Assembly: GCA_964406445.1 (NCBI GenBank)
Contig: CAYORU010000008.1
Coordinates: forward strand, 1-64,000
Direction of reading: 5' to 3'
From: SG8-30 sp964406445
GTDB lineage: Bacteria > Pseudomonadota > Gammaproteobacteria > Steroidobacterales > Steroidobacteraceae
DNA: 64,000 nt
Part shown: one piece after another, positions 15,629 through 24,227 of the stretch
How the letters are laid out: each line of letters starts with the position of its first letter
How positions within the stretch are numbered: the stretch's first letter is position 1
Position numbers and translations under genes: made by a program
The notes under the pieces: model-generated
Told to the model about the DNA's origin: nothing
The model's database searches: none
What the model saw: the letters and a program-made list of their open reading frames with translations, nothing else

Positions 15629-18292
15629 TCAGGCTTGCAGCGGGTTGGGCTTGGCGGGATCGAGGCCGAACTTCTTCATCGCCACCTTGACCGAGGCGAC
15701 GTCGACCTTGCCCTCCTCGGCGAGCGCCGCGAGCGCGGCCACGCAGATCCAGTGGCGGTCGACCTCGAAGTGCGCGCGCAGCTCGGCGCGCGCATCGCTG
15801 CGCCCGTAGCCGTCGGTGCCGAGCACGACGTACCGGCCCGGGACCCACTGGCGGATCTGGTCGGCCACGGTCTTCATGTAGTCGGACACGCCGACCACGG
15901 GGCCCGGGCGGTCGCCGAGGCACTGGCGCACGTAGGGCAGGCGCGGCACGGCCATCGGATCGATCATCCGCGCACGCTCGCAGTCGAGCGCGTCGCGCCG
16001 AAGCTCGCTGAAGCTCGTCACGCTGTACACGTCGGCCGGCACCCCGAACTCCTTCTCCAGGAGCTCCGCCGCGGCCAGCGCCTCGCGCAGGATCGTGCCC
16101 GAGCCCAGCAGCGTCGCGCGCACCTTGCCGCGGCCGCCGATGTGCAGCAGGTACATCCCCTTGAGGATGCCTTCCTCCACGCCGGTCGGCATCGCCGGGT
16201 GGGCGTAATTCTCGTTCATGCAGGTGACGTAGTAGAAGACGTTCTCCTGCTCGACGTACATGCGCCTCAGGCCGTCCTGGATGATCGCCGCCAGCTCGTA
16301 GGCGAAGCAGGGATCGTAGGCGACGCAGTTGGGAATGGTGGACGCGAGCAGGTGGCTGTGGCCGTCCTGGTGCTGCAGGCCCTCGCCGGCGAGAGTGGTG
16401 CGGCCGGCCGTGGCGCCCATCAGGAAGCCGCGCGTCTGCAGGTCGCCCGCGGCCCAGGCGAAGTCGCCGACCCGCTGGAAGCCGAACATCGAGTAGTAGA
16501 CGTAGAAGGGGATCATGTTGATCCCGTGGTTGGCGTAGGCCGAGCCCGCGGCCATCCAGGAGCAGAACGCGCCGGCCTCGTTGATGCCCTCCTCGAGGAT
16601 CTGGCCCTTCTTGTCCTCCCGGTAGTACATGAGCTGGTCGGCGTCCTGCGGCGTGTACAGCTGGCCGACCGAGGAGTAGATCCCGACCTGCCGGAACAGG
16701 CCCTCCATGCCGAAGGTGCGCGCCTCGTCCGGGACGATGGGCACGACGTGCCGGCCGACGTGCTTGTCCTTGAGCAGCGCCGTCAGGATGCGCACGAAGG
16801 CCATGGTCGTCGAGATCTCGCGGCCGTCGGTGCCGTCGAGCATCGCCTTGAAGGCGTCCGCGCCGGGCGCGGCCAGCGGCGTCGCCGCGCGTCGCCGCTG
16901 CGGCAGGTGCCCGCCGAGCGTCCGGCGGCGCTCGTGCATGTACTTCATCTCGGGAGCGTCGGGCGCCGGCCGGTAGAACGGCAGGCGCGCGATCTCCTCG
17001 TCGGTGACCGGGATGTTGAAGCGGTCGCGGAACTCGCGCAGCGCGGCGTCGTCGAGCTTCTTCTGCTGGTGGGTGATGTTCTGCGCCTCGCCGGCCCGGC
17101 CCATGCCGTAGCCCTTGACGGTCTTGGCGAGGATCACGGTCGGCCGGCCGCGGTGCGCGACCGCCGCCGCGTAGGCGTTCCAGACCTTGCGCGAGTCGTG
17201 GCCGCCGCGGTTCAGGAGCCACACCTCCTCGTCGGACATGTTGGCGACCAGCTCGCGCGTTTCGGGGTACTTGCCGAAGAAGTGCTCGCGCGTGTACGCG
17301 CCGCCCTTCTGCTTGAAGTTCTGGTATTCACCGTCGACGCACTCCTCCATGCGCTGGCGCAGCAGGCCCGAGGTGTCGCGCGCAAGGAGCGGGTCCCAGC
17401 GGTAGCCCCAGATCACCTTGAGGACGTTCCAGCCGGCGCCCAAGAAGGCGGCCTCGAGCTCCTGGATGATCTTGCCGTTGCCCCGCACCGGGCCGTCCAG
17501 GCGCTGCAGGTTGCAGTTGACTACGAAGATCAGGTTGTCGAGCCGCTCGCGCACCGGCAGCGTGAGCGCCCCCATCGACTCCGGCTCGTCCATCTCGCCG
17601 TCACCGAGGAAGCACCAGACCTTGCGGTCGCTCTCGGGCGAGAGACCCCGGTGCTCCAGGTAGCGCATGAAGCGAGCCTGCATGATCGCCTGCATCGGCC
17701 CGAGGCCCATGGAAACGGTCGGGAACTGCCAGAAGTCCGGCATCAGCCACGGGTGCGGGTAGGAAGAGAGGCCCTCGCCGCCCGTCTCGCGGCGGAAGCG
17801 CCGCAACTGGTCCTCGCTCAGCCGGCCCTCCAGGTAGGCGCGCGCGTAGATGCCCGGGCTCGAGTGGCCCTGCACGAACACCAGGTCGCCGGCGCTGTCG
17901 GCGGTCGGCGCCCGCCAGAAGTGGTTGAAGCCCACCTCGTAGAGCGTGGCCGAGGACGCGTAGGTCGCGATGTGCCCGCCGTACTCGGAACTGATCCGGT
18001 TGGCGTGGACGACCATCGCCATCGCGTTCCAGCGGATGTAGGCCTCGATCCGCCGCTCGAGGGCCCGGTCCCCCGGATAAGGCCGCTCCTGGGACACGGG
18101 GATGGTGTTGAGGTATGCGGTATTCGCGCGAAACGGCAGGTACGCGCCGCCGCGCCGCGCGTGGTCGATCATGCGGTCCAGGAGGAAGTGCGCGCGCTCG
18201 GCGCCGTGGACCTTGAGCACGGAGTCGATCGACTCGAGCCACTCCTGGGTTTCGACGGGATCGAGGTCCTCGGGCCGGGAGATGCCTGCCAT
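15629..18292 (-). CDS. aceE: Pyruvate dehydrogenase E1 (homodimeric)
   Basis: Thiamine-diphosphate-dependent decarboxylation of pyruvate, first step of the PDH complex that feeds acetyl-CoA into the TCA cycle. The 887 residues match the E. coli AceE length. Seen are SPGIYARAYLEG, the ThDP/Mg motif GDGEMDEPES..NCNLQRLDG, and the downstream E1 domain with TLAGEGLQHQDGHS. The ATG at 18292 follows a strong GGAGGAA Shine-Dalgarno; longer in-frame starts lack one. The gene heads aceE-aceF-lpdA and is divergent from the aminopeptidase gene. A weak TTGACC box at 18378-18383 on the minus strand may be its -35. Confidence 0.98.
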   Translation of the reverse strand: MAGISRPEDLDPVETQEWLESIDSVLKVHGAERAHFLLDRMIDHARRGGAYLPFRANTAYLNTIPVSQERPYPGDRALERRIEAYIRWNAMAMVVHANRISSEYGGHIATYASSATLYEVGFNHFWRAPTADSAGDLVFVQGHSSPGIYARAYLEGRLSEDQLRRFRRETGGEGLSSYPHPWLMPDFWQFPTVSMGLGPMQAIMQARFMRYLEHRGLSPESDRKVWCFLGDGEMDEPESMGALTLPVRERLDNLIFVVNCNLQRLDGPVRGNGKIIQELEAAFLGAGWNVLKVIWGYRWDPLLARDTSGLLRQRMEECVDGEYQNFKQKGGAYTREHFFGKYPETRELVANMSDEEVWLLNRGGHDSRKVWNAYAAAVAHRGRPTVILAKTVKGYGMGRAGEAQNITHQQKKLDDAALREFRDRFNIPVTDEEIARLPFYRPAPDAPEMKYMHERRRTLGGHLPQRRRAATPLAAPGADAFKAMLDGTDGREISTTMAFVRILTALLKDKHVGRHVVPIVPDEARTFGMEGLFRQVGIYSSVGQLYTPQDADQLMYYREDKKGQILEEGINEAGAFCSWMAAGSAYANHGINMIPFYVYYSMFGFQRVGDFAWAAGDLQTRGFLMGATAGRTTLAGEGLQHQDGHSHLLASTIPNCVAYDPCFAYELAAIIQDGLRRMYVEQENVFYYVTCMNENYAHPAMPTGVEEGILKGMYLLHIGGRGKVRATLLGSGTILREALAAAELLEKEFGVPADVYSVTSFSELRRDALDCERARMIDPMAVPRLPYVRQCLGDRPGPVVGVSDYMKTVADQIRQWVPGRYVVLGTDGYGRSDARAELRAHFEVDRHWICVAALAALAEEGKVDVASVKVAMKKFGLDPAKPNPLQA

Positions 18293-18392
18293 CGTATTCC
18301 TCCGTCGCGCTCCGCGCGGCCGAAGCGCCGTGCTGCGAAGCGCGAAGCCGCGGTATGATCGGCCCCTCATCCCGGCCGGTCAAGGTTCGACG

Positions 18393-19907
18393 GTGCCCTC
18401 ACTGCTCCCGCACACGCGCGCCGTGCGCCTCGCGGCCTCGCGCGACGCCGACCTCGCAGCCGCGTTCGAGGGCCACGACGTCGTGCTGCTGTTCCTGCCC
18501 GCGGAGGACGCCGCGGGGCGGCTTGCGCGCCTGCCGCACGGGCGGCTGCTTCGCGCGCGGCTCGGCCGCGCGGAGCGCGCCGCTGGCAGCCACTTCGTCA
18601 CGCCGATCCCGAACGCGCGGAGCACCCTCGTCGTGACCGGACTCGTCCCGCAGGACGCGTCGACCTTCGCGCTGCTCACGCTCGCCGGCGGGATGATGCG
18701 GAGCGCGCGCGCGGCGGAGCCGGCGACGGCGGGCGTCGGCGCGCTCGGACTCCCTTCGGCGCTTCGCCACGCCGCGCTCGAGGCCGGCGCGTCGGCGGCG
18801 CTCGCCGCCGCCTTCCAGGCACCGCGCTTCGGCGCGCCGAAGCCCCCGGCACCCGTGCTCCGCAGCGTCGTGGTGCTGGGCGGCGAGGGGCTCGATCTCG
18901 CGAGGCTCGGCGCCACGGCCGATGGCACGGACCTCGTGCGCTGGCTGACGCTGCTGCCGCCGGACCGGTTGACGCCGGGCGCCTACCGCCAGCTCGCCTC
19001 GCGCCTCGCCCGCGAGGCGGGCCTGACGACCCGCTTCTACGGCGAGCGGGCGCTCGCGCGCCTCGGCGCCGGCGCCTTTCTCGCGGTGTCGCGGGGCAGC
19101 CCGAGGCGCGACGCCGGCATCCTCAGGATCAGTTACCGCCCGAAGGGCCGCGCCACGCGCCGCGCGCCGATCGCGCTCGTCGGCAAGGGCATCTGCTTCG
19201 ACACGGGTGGCACCAACCTGAAGCCGCACAAGCACATGCTCGACATGCACACCGACATGGCGGGCAGCGCGGTCGTGCTCGCGACCGTCCTCGCACTGGC
19301 GCGCCAGCGCTTCGACGCGCCGGTGGATGCCTGGCTCGCGCTCGCCGAGAACCGCATCGGGCCGGCAGCCTACCAGCCGCAGGACGTGGTCACGGCGCTC
19401 GACGGAACGACCATCCAGGTGATCCACACCGACGCCGAGGGCCGCATGGTCCTCGCGGACGCGCTCGCCTTGGCCTCTCGCAGCAAGCCGGCGGCCATCG
19501 TCGATTGCGCCACGCTGACCGGATCCTGCCTGGAAGCCCTGACCGACCGCTACAGCGGGACCTTCAGCAACCGGCCCGGCTGGCGCGCCGCCATCGAGCG
19601 CGCGGGCGCCGCCAGCGGCGAACGCGTCTGGTGCTTCCCGCTCGACGAGGACTTCGACCGGGAACTCGAGAGCAAGGTCGCCGACGTGCTGCAGTGCACG
19701 GTCGACTCGAAGGGAGATCACATCTACGCCGCGCGCTTCCTTTCGCGCTTCGTCGGCAAGGGCATCCCGTGGCTGCACCTCGACCTGTCGGCCGCGACCC
19801 GCAACGGCGGCCTTGCCCACGTGGCGACGGACGTCACGGGCTTCGGGGTGCGCTTCCTCACGACGCTGCTTCGCGACGAGAAGCTCCCGGAGCTGGAGTC
19901 GCGGTGA
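18393..19907 (+). CDS. M17 leucyl aminopeptidase family protein
   Basis: A 504-residue cytosolic metallo-aminopeptidase (PepA/PepB family) that removes N-terminal residues from peptides. The C-terminal catalytic domain has KGICFDTGGTNLKP (Lys and Asp ligands, about 266-279), the metal Asp in DMHTDMAGSA and the family signature HTDAEGRMVLADAL (about 348-361). The N-terminal 200 residues are divergent from E. coli PepA, so it may have another specificity. The GTG start was chosen because it gives a short, plausible N-terminus; no strong Shine-Dalgarno is present. A TATGAT box at 18354-18359 could be the -10. It overlaps pyrC by 4 nt. Confidence 0.9.
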   Translation: MPSLLPHTRAVRLAASRDADLAAAFEGHDVVLLFLPAEDAAGRLARLPHGRLLRARLGRAERAAGSHFVTPIPNARSTLVVTGLVPQDASTFALLTLAGGMMRSARAAEPATAGVGALGLPSALRHAALEAGASAALAAAFQAPRFGAPKPPAPVLRSVVVLGGEGLDLARLGATADGTDLVRWLTLLPPDRLTPGAYRQLASRLAREAGLTTRFYGERALARLGAGAFLAVSRGSPRRDAGILRISYRPKGRATRRAPIALVGKGICFDTGGTNLKPHKHMLDMHTDMAGSAVVLATVLALARQRFDAPVDAWLALAENRIGPAAYQPQDVVTALDGTTIQVIHTDAEGRMVLADALALASRSKPAAIVDCATLTGSCLEALTDRYSGTFSNRPGWRAAIERAGAASGERVWCFPLDEDFDRELESKVADVLQCTVDSKGDHIYAARFLSRFVGKGIPWLHLDLSAATRNGGLAHVATDVTGFGVRFLTTLLRDEKLPELESR

Positions 19908-20950
19908 CCACGCTGACGCTGACCCGTCCCGACGACTGGCACCTGCACCTGCGCGACGGCGAGGCGCTCGGCGCGGTCGTGGGCTTCACCGCGGCGCGCT
20001 TCGGGCGCGCGGTGGTGATGCCGAACCTCAAGCCGCCGGTGACCACGACCGCGCTGGCCGCGGCCTACCGGGACAGGATCGTCGCGGCCTTGCCGGCGGG
20101 CTGCGGCTTCGAGCCGCTGATGACGCTCTACCTCACCGACAACACGCCGCCCGCGGAGATCGACCGCGCGAGGGCCAGCGGCTTCGTCTGCGGCGCGAAG
20201 TACTACCCGGCCGGCGCGACCACCAACTCCGACTCCGGCGTCACCGACCTCGAGCGGGTTTACCCCGTGCTCGCTCGCATGGAGGAGGTCGGCATGGTGC
20301 TGCAGCTGCACGGCGAGGTGACGGACGCGGCGGTCGACATCTTCGACCGCGAGCAGGTCTTCATCGACCGCCACCTGGCGCGGATCGTCGAGCGATTCCC
20401 CCGTCTCCGGATCGTGCTCGAGCACGTCACGACGCGGGCCGGCGTGGAGTTCGTGCGCGCGGCGGGGCCGCAGGTTGCCGCGACGCTGACGCCGCAGCAC
20501 CTGCTGCTCGACCGCAACGCCATGCTGGCGGGCGGCATCCGGCCCCACCTGTACTGCCTGCCGATCCTCAAGCGCGCGCGCGACCGCGAGTCGCTGCTGG
20601 AGGCCGCGACCAGCGGCAGTCCGAAGTTCTTCCTCGGCACCGACAGCGCGCCGCACGCCCGCCACACGAAGGAGACGTCCTGCGGCTGCGCGGGCGTGTT
20701 CTCGGCCCACGCGGGCATCGAGCTCTACGCCGAGGCGTTCGAGCAAGCCGGCGCGCTGGCGCGCCTCGAGGGCTTCGCGAGTTTCTTTGGCGCGGACTTC
20801 TACGGCCTGCCGCGCAATCGCGGCAGCGTCACCCTGCGACGCGAGGCCTGGCAGCCGCCGGCGAGCTACCCGTTCGGCGAGGGCGAGCTCGTGCCCTTCC
20901 GTGCCGGCGAGCGCGTGGCCTGGCGCCTCGTGCCGGGGACCGGGGCATGA
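19904..20950 (+). CDS. pyrC: Dihydroorotase
   Basis: Third step of de novo pyrimidine synthesis, cyclising carbamoyl-aspartate to dihydroorotate. The 348-residue enzyme is the class II, E. coli-type PyrC. It has HLHLRDG (first zinc His pair, about 14-20), the carbamylated lysine in GAKYYPAGATTNS (about 98-110), LQLHGEV and LEHVTT with metal histidines, and GTDSAPH with the catalytic Asp (about 247). GTG start overlapping the aminopeptidase stop (GTGA); its own stop overlaps rnt (ATGA). Identification is firm. Confidence 0.97.
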   Translation: MTTLTLTRPDDWHLHLRDGEALGAVVGFTAARFGRAVVMPNLKPPVTTTALAAAYRDRIVAALPAGCGFEPLMTLYLTDNTPPAEIDRARASGFVCGAKYYPAGATTNSDSGVTDLERVYPVLARMEEVGMVLQLHGEVTDAAVDIFDREQVFIDRHLARIVERFPRLRIVLEHVTTRAGVEFVRAAGPQVAATLTPQHLLLDRNAMLAGGIRPHLYCLPILKRARDRESLLEAATSGSPKFFLGTDSAPHARHTKETSCGCAGVFSAHAGIELYAEAFEQAGALARLEGFASFFGADFYGLPRNRGSVTLRREAWQPPASYPFGEGELVPFRAGERVAWRLVPGTGA

Positions 20951-21657
20951 GCGACGCGGCGCGCACCTCCCCCATCGGACAGCGCTTCCGCGGCTTCCTG
21001 CCGGTCGTGGTCGACGTCGAGACCGGCGGGTTCAATTCCGCGACCGACGCGCTCCTCGAACTGGCCGCCGTCGGCCTGGTGCTCGGCGAGGACGGCCTGC
21101 TGCGACGCGGCGAGACCTGGCGCTACCACGTCAGGCCCTTCGACGGCGCACGGCTCGATCCCGCCTCGCTCGCCGTGAACGGCATCGACCCCTGGCACCC
21201 CTTGCGCCCGGCGATCCCCGAGAAGGATGCCCTCGGCCACGTGTTCCGCGAGGTGCGGCGCATGGTGCGCGAGGCGTCCTGCACCCGCGCGATCCTCGTC
21301 GGCCACAACGCCTCCTTCGACCTCGGCTTCCTGAACGCGGCCGTGGCGCGCGCAGGCATCAAGCGCAACCCGTTCCACCCGTTCTCGAGCTTCGACACGG
21401 CGACCCTTGCGGGAGTCGCCTACGGGCAGACGGTGTTGTCGCGCGCCGCGGTCGCGGCGGGCTTCGACTGGGACGCGGAGGCCGCGCACTCGGCCGCCTA
21501 CGACGCCGAGCGGACGGCGGACCTGTTCTGCGCCGTGTGCAACCAGTTCCGGCCGCTGTTCGTCGCCGGGCAGGCGCGGTTGTCGGCGAGCACCGCCGCG
21601 GCGGCGGATGCCAACCCGATGCTCGAGCCGGCGGCCGAGCCCGCCGGCGAGGACTGA
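20947..21657 (+). CDS. rnt: Ribonuclease T
   Basis: A DEDDh-type 3'-5' exoribonuclease that trims the CCA end of tRNAs and matures 5S and 23S rRNA; found in gammaproteobacteria. The 236 residues carry VVDVETGG (Asp-Glu, about 22-29), HNASFDLGFL (Asp, about 120-129) and HSAAYDAERTADLF (His-Asp, about 180-193). A C-terminal extension of about 25 Ala-rich residues goes beyond the usual length. It converges on grxD with only 5 bp between the stops. The pyrC-rnt-grxD neighbourhood is shared by many gammaproteobacteria. Confidence 0.96.
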   Translation: MSDAARTSPIGQRFRGFLPVVVDVETGGFNSATDALLELAAVGLVLGEDGLLRRGETWRYHVRPFDGARLDPASLAVNGIDPWHPLRPAIPEKDALGHVFREVRRMVREASCTRAILVGHNASFDLGFLNAAVARAGIKRNPFHPFSSFDTATLAGVAYGQTVLSRAAVAAGFDWDAEAAHSAAYDAERTADLFCAVCNQFRPLFVAGQARLSASTAAAADANPMLEPAAEPAGED

Positions 21658-21662
21658 GGGCC

Positions 21663-21986
21663 TCAGCCGGTGGCGCCGGCTTCCTCGAGCAGCTGCTTCA
21701 ACTCGCCCGAGCGGTACATCTCGACGGTGATGTCGCAGCCGCCGATCAGCTCGCCCTTCACGTACAGCTGCGGGAACGTCGGCCAGTTCGAGTAGGCCTT
21801 GATCGCCTCGCGCAGCTCGGGGTCCTCGAAGATGTTGACGTGCGTGAACTTCGCGTTGCAGGCCTTCAGCGCGGCCGAGGTCTGCGCCGAGAAGCCGCAC
21901 TGCGGGAAGTCCGGCGTGCCTTTCATGAACAGCACCACCGGCGCCGAGGCGAGGTGGTCCTTGATGCGCTGGCTGACGTCGCTCAT
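21663..21986 (-). CDS. grxD: Monothiol glutaredoxin Grx4
   Basis: A 107-residue CGFS-type monothiol glutaredoxin that binds a [2Fe-2S] cluster with glutathione and works in Fe-S cluster trafficking. The active site PQCGFS is at about 29-34. The GSH-binding WPTFPQLYVKGELIGGCDI stretch is at about 68-86. It lies 25 bp downstream of the DUF1289 gene on the same strand, so both probably share the promoter at 22243-22271. Confidence 0.97.
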   Translation of the reverse strand: MSDVSQRIKDHLASAPVVLFMKGTPDFPQCGFSAQTSAALKACNAKFTHVNIFEDPELREAIKAYSNWPTFPQLYVKGELIGGCDITVEMYRSGELKQLLEEAGATG

Positions 21987-22011
21987 CGGGCGCTCCTGGG
22001 GTGTCGGATTC

Positions 22012-22203
22012 TCACGCGCTGCGCCGCTCCCCGCGCCGCAACCGGCGCTGCTCCGCGGCGCGCACCACCGCCCACTGCTGCTCCGCGGACATGCGGATCC
22101 AGCCGGCGATCTCGTCGCGGCTGCGGGCGCAGCCGAGGCAGATGTCCTGGTCGTCCAGCGAGCAGACGTTGATGCAAGGCGAATTGGGCGGGTAGGTGCT
22201 CAT
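22012..22203 (-). CDS. DUF1289 family Cys-rich small protein
   Basis: A 63-residue protein of the DUF1289 family (Fe-S-protein-like, function unassigned). Four cysteines are arranged C-x3-C-x7-C-x2-C (CINVCSLDDQDICLGCARS, about 10-28), followed by the conserved EIAGW. The spacing suggests metal or Fe-S binding. It is transcribed with grxD, an Fe-S trafficking protein, which is consistent with that but does not prove it. Confidence 0.9.
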   Translation of the reverse strand: MSTYPPNSPCINVCSLDDQDICLGCARSRDEIAGWIRMSAEQQWAVVRAAEQRRLRRGERRSA

Positions 22204-22238
22204 GTCGGATCGGGCGCGTGCTGGGGTTTCCTGCCAAA

Positions 22239-22267
22239 TTGAATTATGGGGGGCGGTCGCATATTCT
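22239..22267 (+). promoter_or_regulatory. Sigma-70 promoter for the urate-oxidase-N-like gene and nadC
   Basis: TTGAAT (22239-22244), 17-bp spacer, TATTCT (22262-22267), in an AT-rich island of otherwise GC-rich DNA. Transcription would start near 22275, giving an 80-nt leader. It lies face to face on the same bases as the minus-strand promoter at 22243-22271. Confidence 0.65.
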
Positions 22268-22271
22268 TCAA
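22243..22271 (-). promoter_or_regulatory. Sigma-70 promoter for DUF1289-grxD
   Basis: Reading the minus strand: TTGAAG (22271-22266), 17-bp spacer, CATAAT (22248-22243). Each -10 overlaps or abuts the -35 of the opposing promoter at 22239-22267, so the two cannot be occupied at once. The pair is bracketed by an inverted repeat AAATTGAA (22236-22243) / TTCAATTT (22267-22274). Confidence 0.6.
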
Positions 22272-22355
22272 TTTCGCTTCGTGCTTCGACCCGCCGCCCG
22301 CGTGCACTGGACGGGCCGGGACACCCCAGAATTCGCAGAACATCCGAGAGGCACC

Positions 22356-22964
22356 ATGAATCCGTTCACTTCCGTCAAGGGATCGATCACGGTCGGCTTC
22401 GTGCTGGCGGCGATCATCAGCATCTGGCTGACGCTCATCGCCGGCGGCGAGATCAGCGTCCAGGCGCCGCAGGTCGGGCGCTGGCTGCACATCCTATCCG
22501 GGGTGATGTGGATCGGCCTGCTGTACTACTTCAACGTGGTGCAGGTGCCGGGCCTCGCCGCCGCCGCCGCCGACAAGGGCGGGCCGGGCGGCGCCGGCAT
22601 CAGCAAGTACATCGCGCCGCGCGCGCTGCTGTGGTTCCGCTGGGCAGCGGTCGCGACCTGGGTCACGGGCGCCTACTACCTGCTGGTCGGCTACGGCAGC
22701 CCCAAGGCGCTGCACAGCGCGTTCATGCTCGAGGAGGGCTTCCGCACCATCGGGGTCGGCGCCTGGCTCGGCACCATCATGCTGTTCAACGTCTGGGTGC
22801 TGATCTGGCCGAACCAGAAGAAGATCCTCGGCATGGTGCCTGCGACCGACGAGGAAAAGGCCAAGGCCCGCACCACGGCGCTGTACGCCTCGCGCACCAA
22901 TTTCATCCTCTCCGTGCCGATGCTGCTTTGCATGGGCGGCCAGTCGCACGGGCTGCCCTTCTGA
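22356..22964 (+). CDS. Urate oxidase N-terminal-like (DUF989/PuuD-type) membrane protein
   Basis: A 202-residue inner-membrane protein related to the membrane domain of PuuD urate oxidase (Urate_ox_N). Hydrophobic segments lie at about 12-30, 42-62, 85-108, 130-152 and 175-195. The family-type WLHILSGVMWIGLLYYFN (about 44-61) follows the second helix start. The cytochrome c domain of full PuuD is missing, so urate oxidation by this protein alone is unproven; related short proteins are common and uncharacterised. The ATG is preceded by GAGAGG. Its TGA overlaps the probable CTG start of nadC. Confidence 0.8.
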   Translation: MNPFTSVKGSITVGFVLAAIISIWLTLIAGGEISVQAPQVGRWLHILSGVMWIGLLYYFNVVQVPGLAAAAADKGGPGGAGISKYIAPRALLWFRWAAVATWVTGAYYLLVGYGSPKALHSAFMLEEGFRTIGVGAWLGTIMLFNVWVLIWPNQKKILGMVPATDEEKAKARTTALYASRTNFILSVPMLLCMGGQSHGLPF

Positions 22965-23827
22965 CGATCGCGCCGCCGGACGATCTCGCGGCGGTCGTCA
23001 CCCGCGCGCTGGCCGAGGACGTCGGCGCCGGGGACCTGACCGCCGGGCTCGTGCCGGCGGCCGCGATGGCCCGGGCGCGAATCGTCGCCCGCGAGGCGGC
23101 GGTGCTCGCGGGGCGCCCCTACGCAGAGGCGGTGTTCCGCGAGGTGGATGCGCGCGTCGCCTGCCGCTTCAGCGCCGCGGACGGCGAGCGCGTCGCGGCC
23201 GGCGCGGTGGTCTGCGAGCTCGAGGGCCCGGCCCGCGGCCTGCTGACCGGCGAGCGCTCCGCGCTCAATTTCCTGCAGACCCTCTCGGCAACCGCGACCG
23301 CCACGGCGCGCTACGTGGCCGCGGTCGCCGGCACCGGCTGCACCGTGCTCGACACGCGCAAGACGCTGCCGGGCCTGCGGCTCGCGCAGAAGTACGCCGT
23401 GCGCTGCGGCGGCGGCCGCAATCACCGCCTCGGGCTCTACGACGGCATCCTGATCAAGGAGAACCACATCGCCGCCGCGGGCTCGATCGCCGCCGCCGTG
23501 GCCGCCGCGCGCGCGGCAGCGAGCGCTGTGGTGGTCGAGGTCGAGGTGGAGTCGCTCGCCGAGCTCGCCGAAGCGCTCGCGGCGGGCCCGGACGTGGTCA
23601 TGCTCGACGACTTCACGCTCGAGGACATGGCCGCGGCGGTCGGGATCAACCGCGCCCACCCGCGTCCGGTGAAGCTCGAGGCCTCGGGCGGCGTGGACCT
23701 CGAGGGGGTTCGGCGCATCGCCGAGACCGGCGTGGACTACGTCTCCGTCGGCGCGCTGACCAAGCACGTCCGCGCGATCGACCTGTCGATGCGGATCCAG
23801 GGGACTGTCCCCATTCCGTCGGCGTAA
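22961..23827 (+). CDS. nadC: Nicotinate-nucleotide pyrophosphorylase (QPRTase)
   Basis: Converts quinolinate and PRPP to nicotinate mononucleotide in NAD synthesis. About 288 residues with the family core: GDLTAGLVP, ERSALNFLQTLS, DTRKTLPGLR, KYAVRCGGGRNHR, KENH and LEASGGV. No ATG or GTG lies near the expected N-terminus. The CTG at 22961 overlaps the previous stop as CTGA and gives a normal-length NadC (LTIAPPDDLAAVVTRAL). A TTG at 22928 is the alternative. The last nine residues after SMRI are encoded by a GGGGACTGTCCCC repeat, so the tail is probably repeat-derived. Confidence 0.9.
   Translation: MTIAPPDDLAAVVTRALAEDVGAGDLTAGLVPAAAMARARIVAREAAVLAGRPYAEAVFREVDARVACRFSAADGERVAAGAVVCELEGPARGLLTGERSALNFLQTLSATATATARYVAAVAGTGCTVLDTRKTLPGLRLAQKYAVRCGGGRNHRLGLYDGILIKENHIAAAGSIAAAVAAARAAASAVVVEVEVESLAELAEALAAGPDVVMLDDFTLEDMAAAVGINRAHPRPVKLEASGGVDLEGVRRIAETGVDYVSVGALTKHVRAIDLSMRIQGTVPIPSA
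23798..23824 (+). repeat. GGGGAC..GTCCCC repeat fragment in the nadC 3' end
   Basis: CAGGGGACTGTCCCC followed by ATTCCGTCGGCG. The same 11 bases TTCCGTCGGCG follow the left arm of the long hairpin at 24107-24199, which also begins GGGGACATTCCC. This looks like a degenerate or half copy of that element that has replaced the end of nadC. Confidence 0.6.
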
Positions 23828-23915
23828 CCGGCTGAGTCGGTCGTGCCTGCGCCGCGGCCGGGATCTGGCGTTTTGGCGGAGTAAGGCTGTGCCTTGCGCG
23901 CGGGCGGGATCCGGC
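23824..23915 (+). repeat. Left tandem array: two 46-bp units
   Basis: Two units, 23824-23869 and 23870-23915, both ending in GGGAT-C/T-C/T-GGC and sharing a GGCTG...TGC.CGCGG core. They are in the opposite orientation to the array at 24228-24396. The 46 bases 23820-23865 pair with 24232-24277 with only two mismatches. The nadC stop codon (23825-23827) lies inside the first unit. Confidence 0.7.
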
Positions 23916-24106
23916 CTGGGCCACCACTTCGCTCGCGCAGTCGGAACTTACGCGCTCGCTCCGGGTGGCCCTGGCCACCTCGCCCGCGCGCAGACAGGTG
24001 ACGCCCGAGTCGGCTCCGACTGATTCGGCACTACCCGAATCGGCTGTAGCGTTTCGCGCCGCGGCCGAGGTGGCGGGGGGGCCCGCAGCCGAGCGAATCA
24101 GCGGAG

Positions 24107-24199
24107 GGAAGTAGGGGACATTCCCTTCTTCCCTTTCCGTCGGCGGGCAGGTCGGTGCCGACTGGCCTGAAAGGGAAGAAGGGAATGTCCCCTACTTCC
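24107..24199. repeat. Long REP-like hairpin, GGGGACATTCCC type
   Basis: A perfect 30-bp inverted repeat (24107-24136 with 24170-24199) around a 33-nt loop that itself holds GTCGG-TG-CCGAC. The arm contains AGGGGACATTCCC, a motif of a kind seen in abundant REP/RAYT-associated repeats of proteobacteria (from memory, not searched). No RAYT gene is in the window. Confidence 0.8.
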
Positions 24200-24227
24200 G
24201 GAGCAGCGAGGCGAGGAGTGCCCCCCA

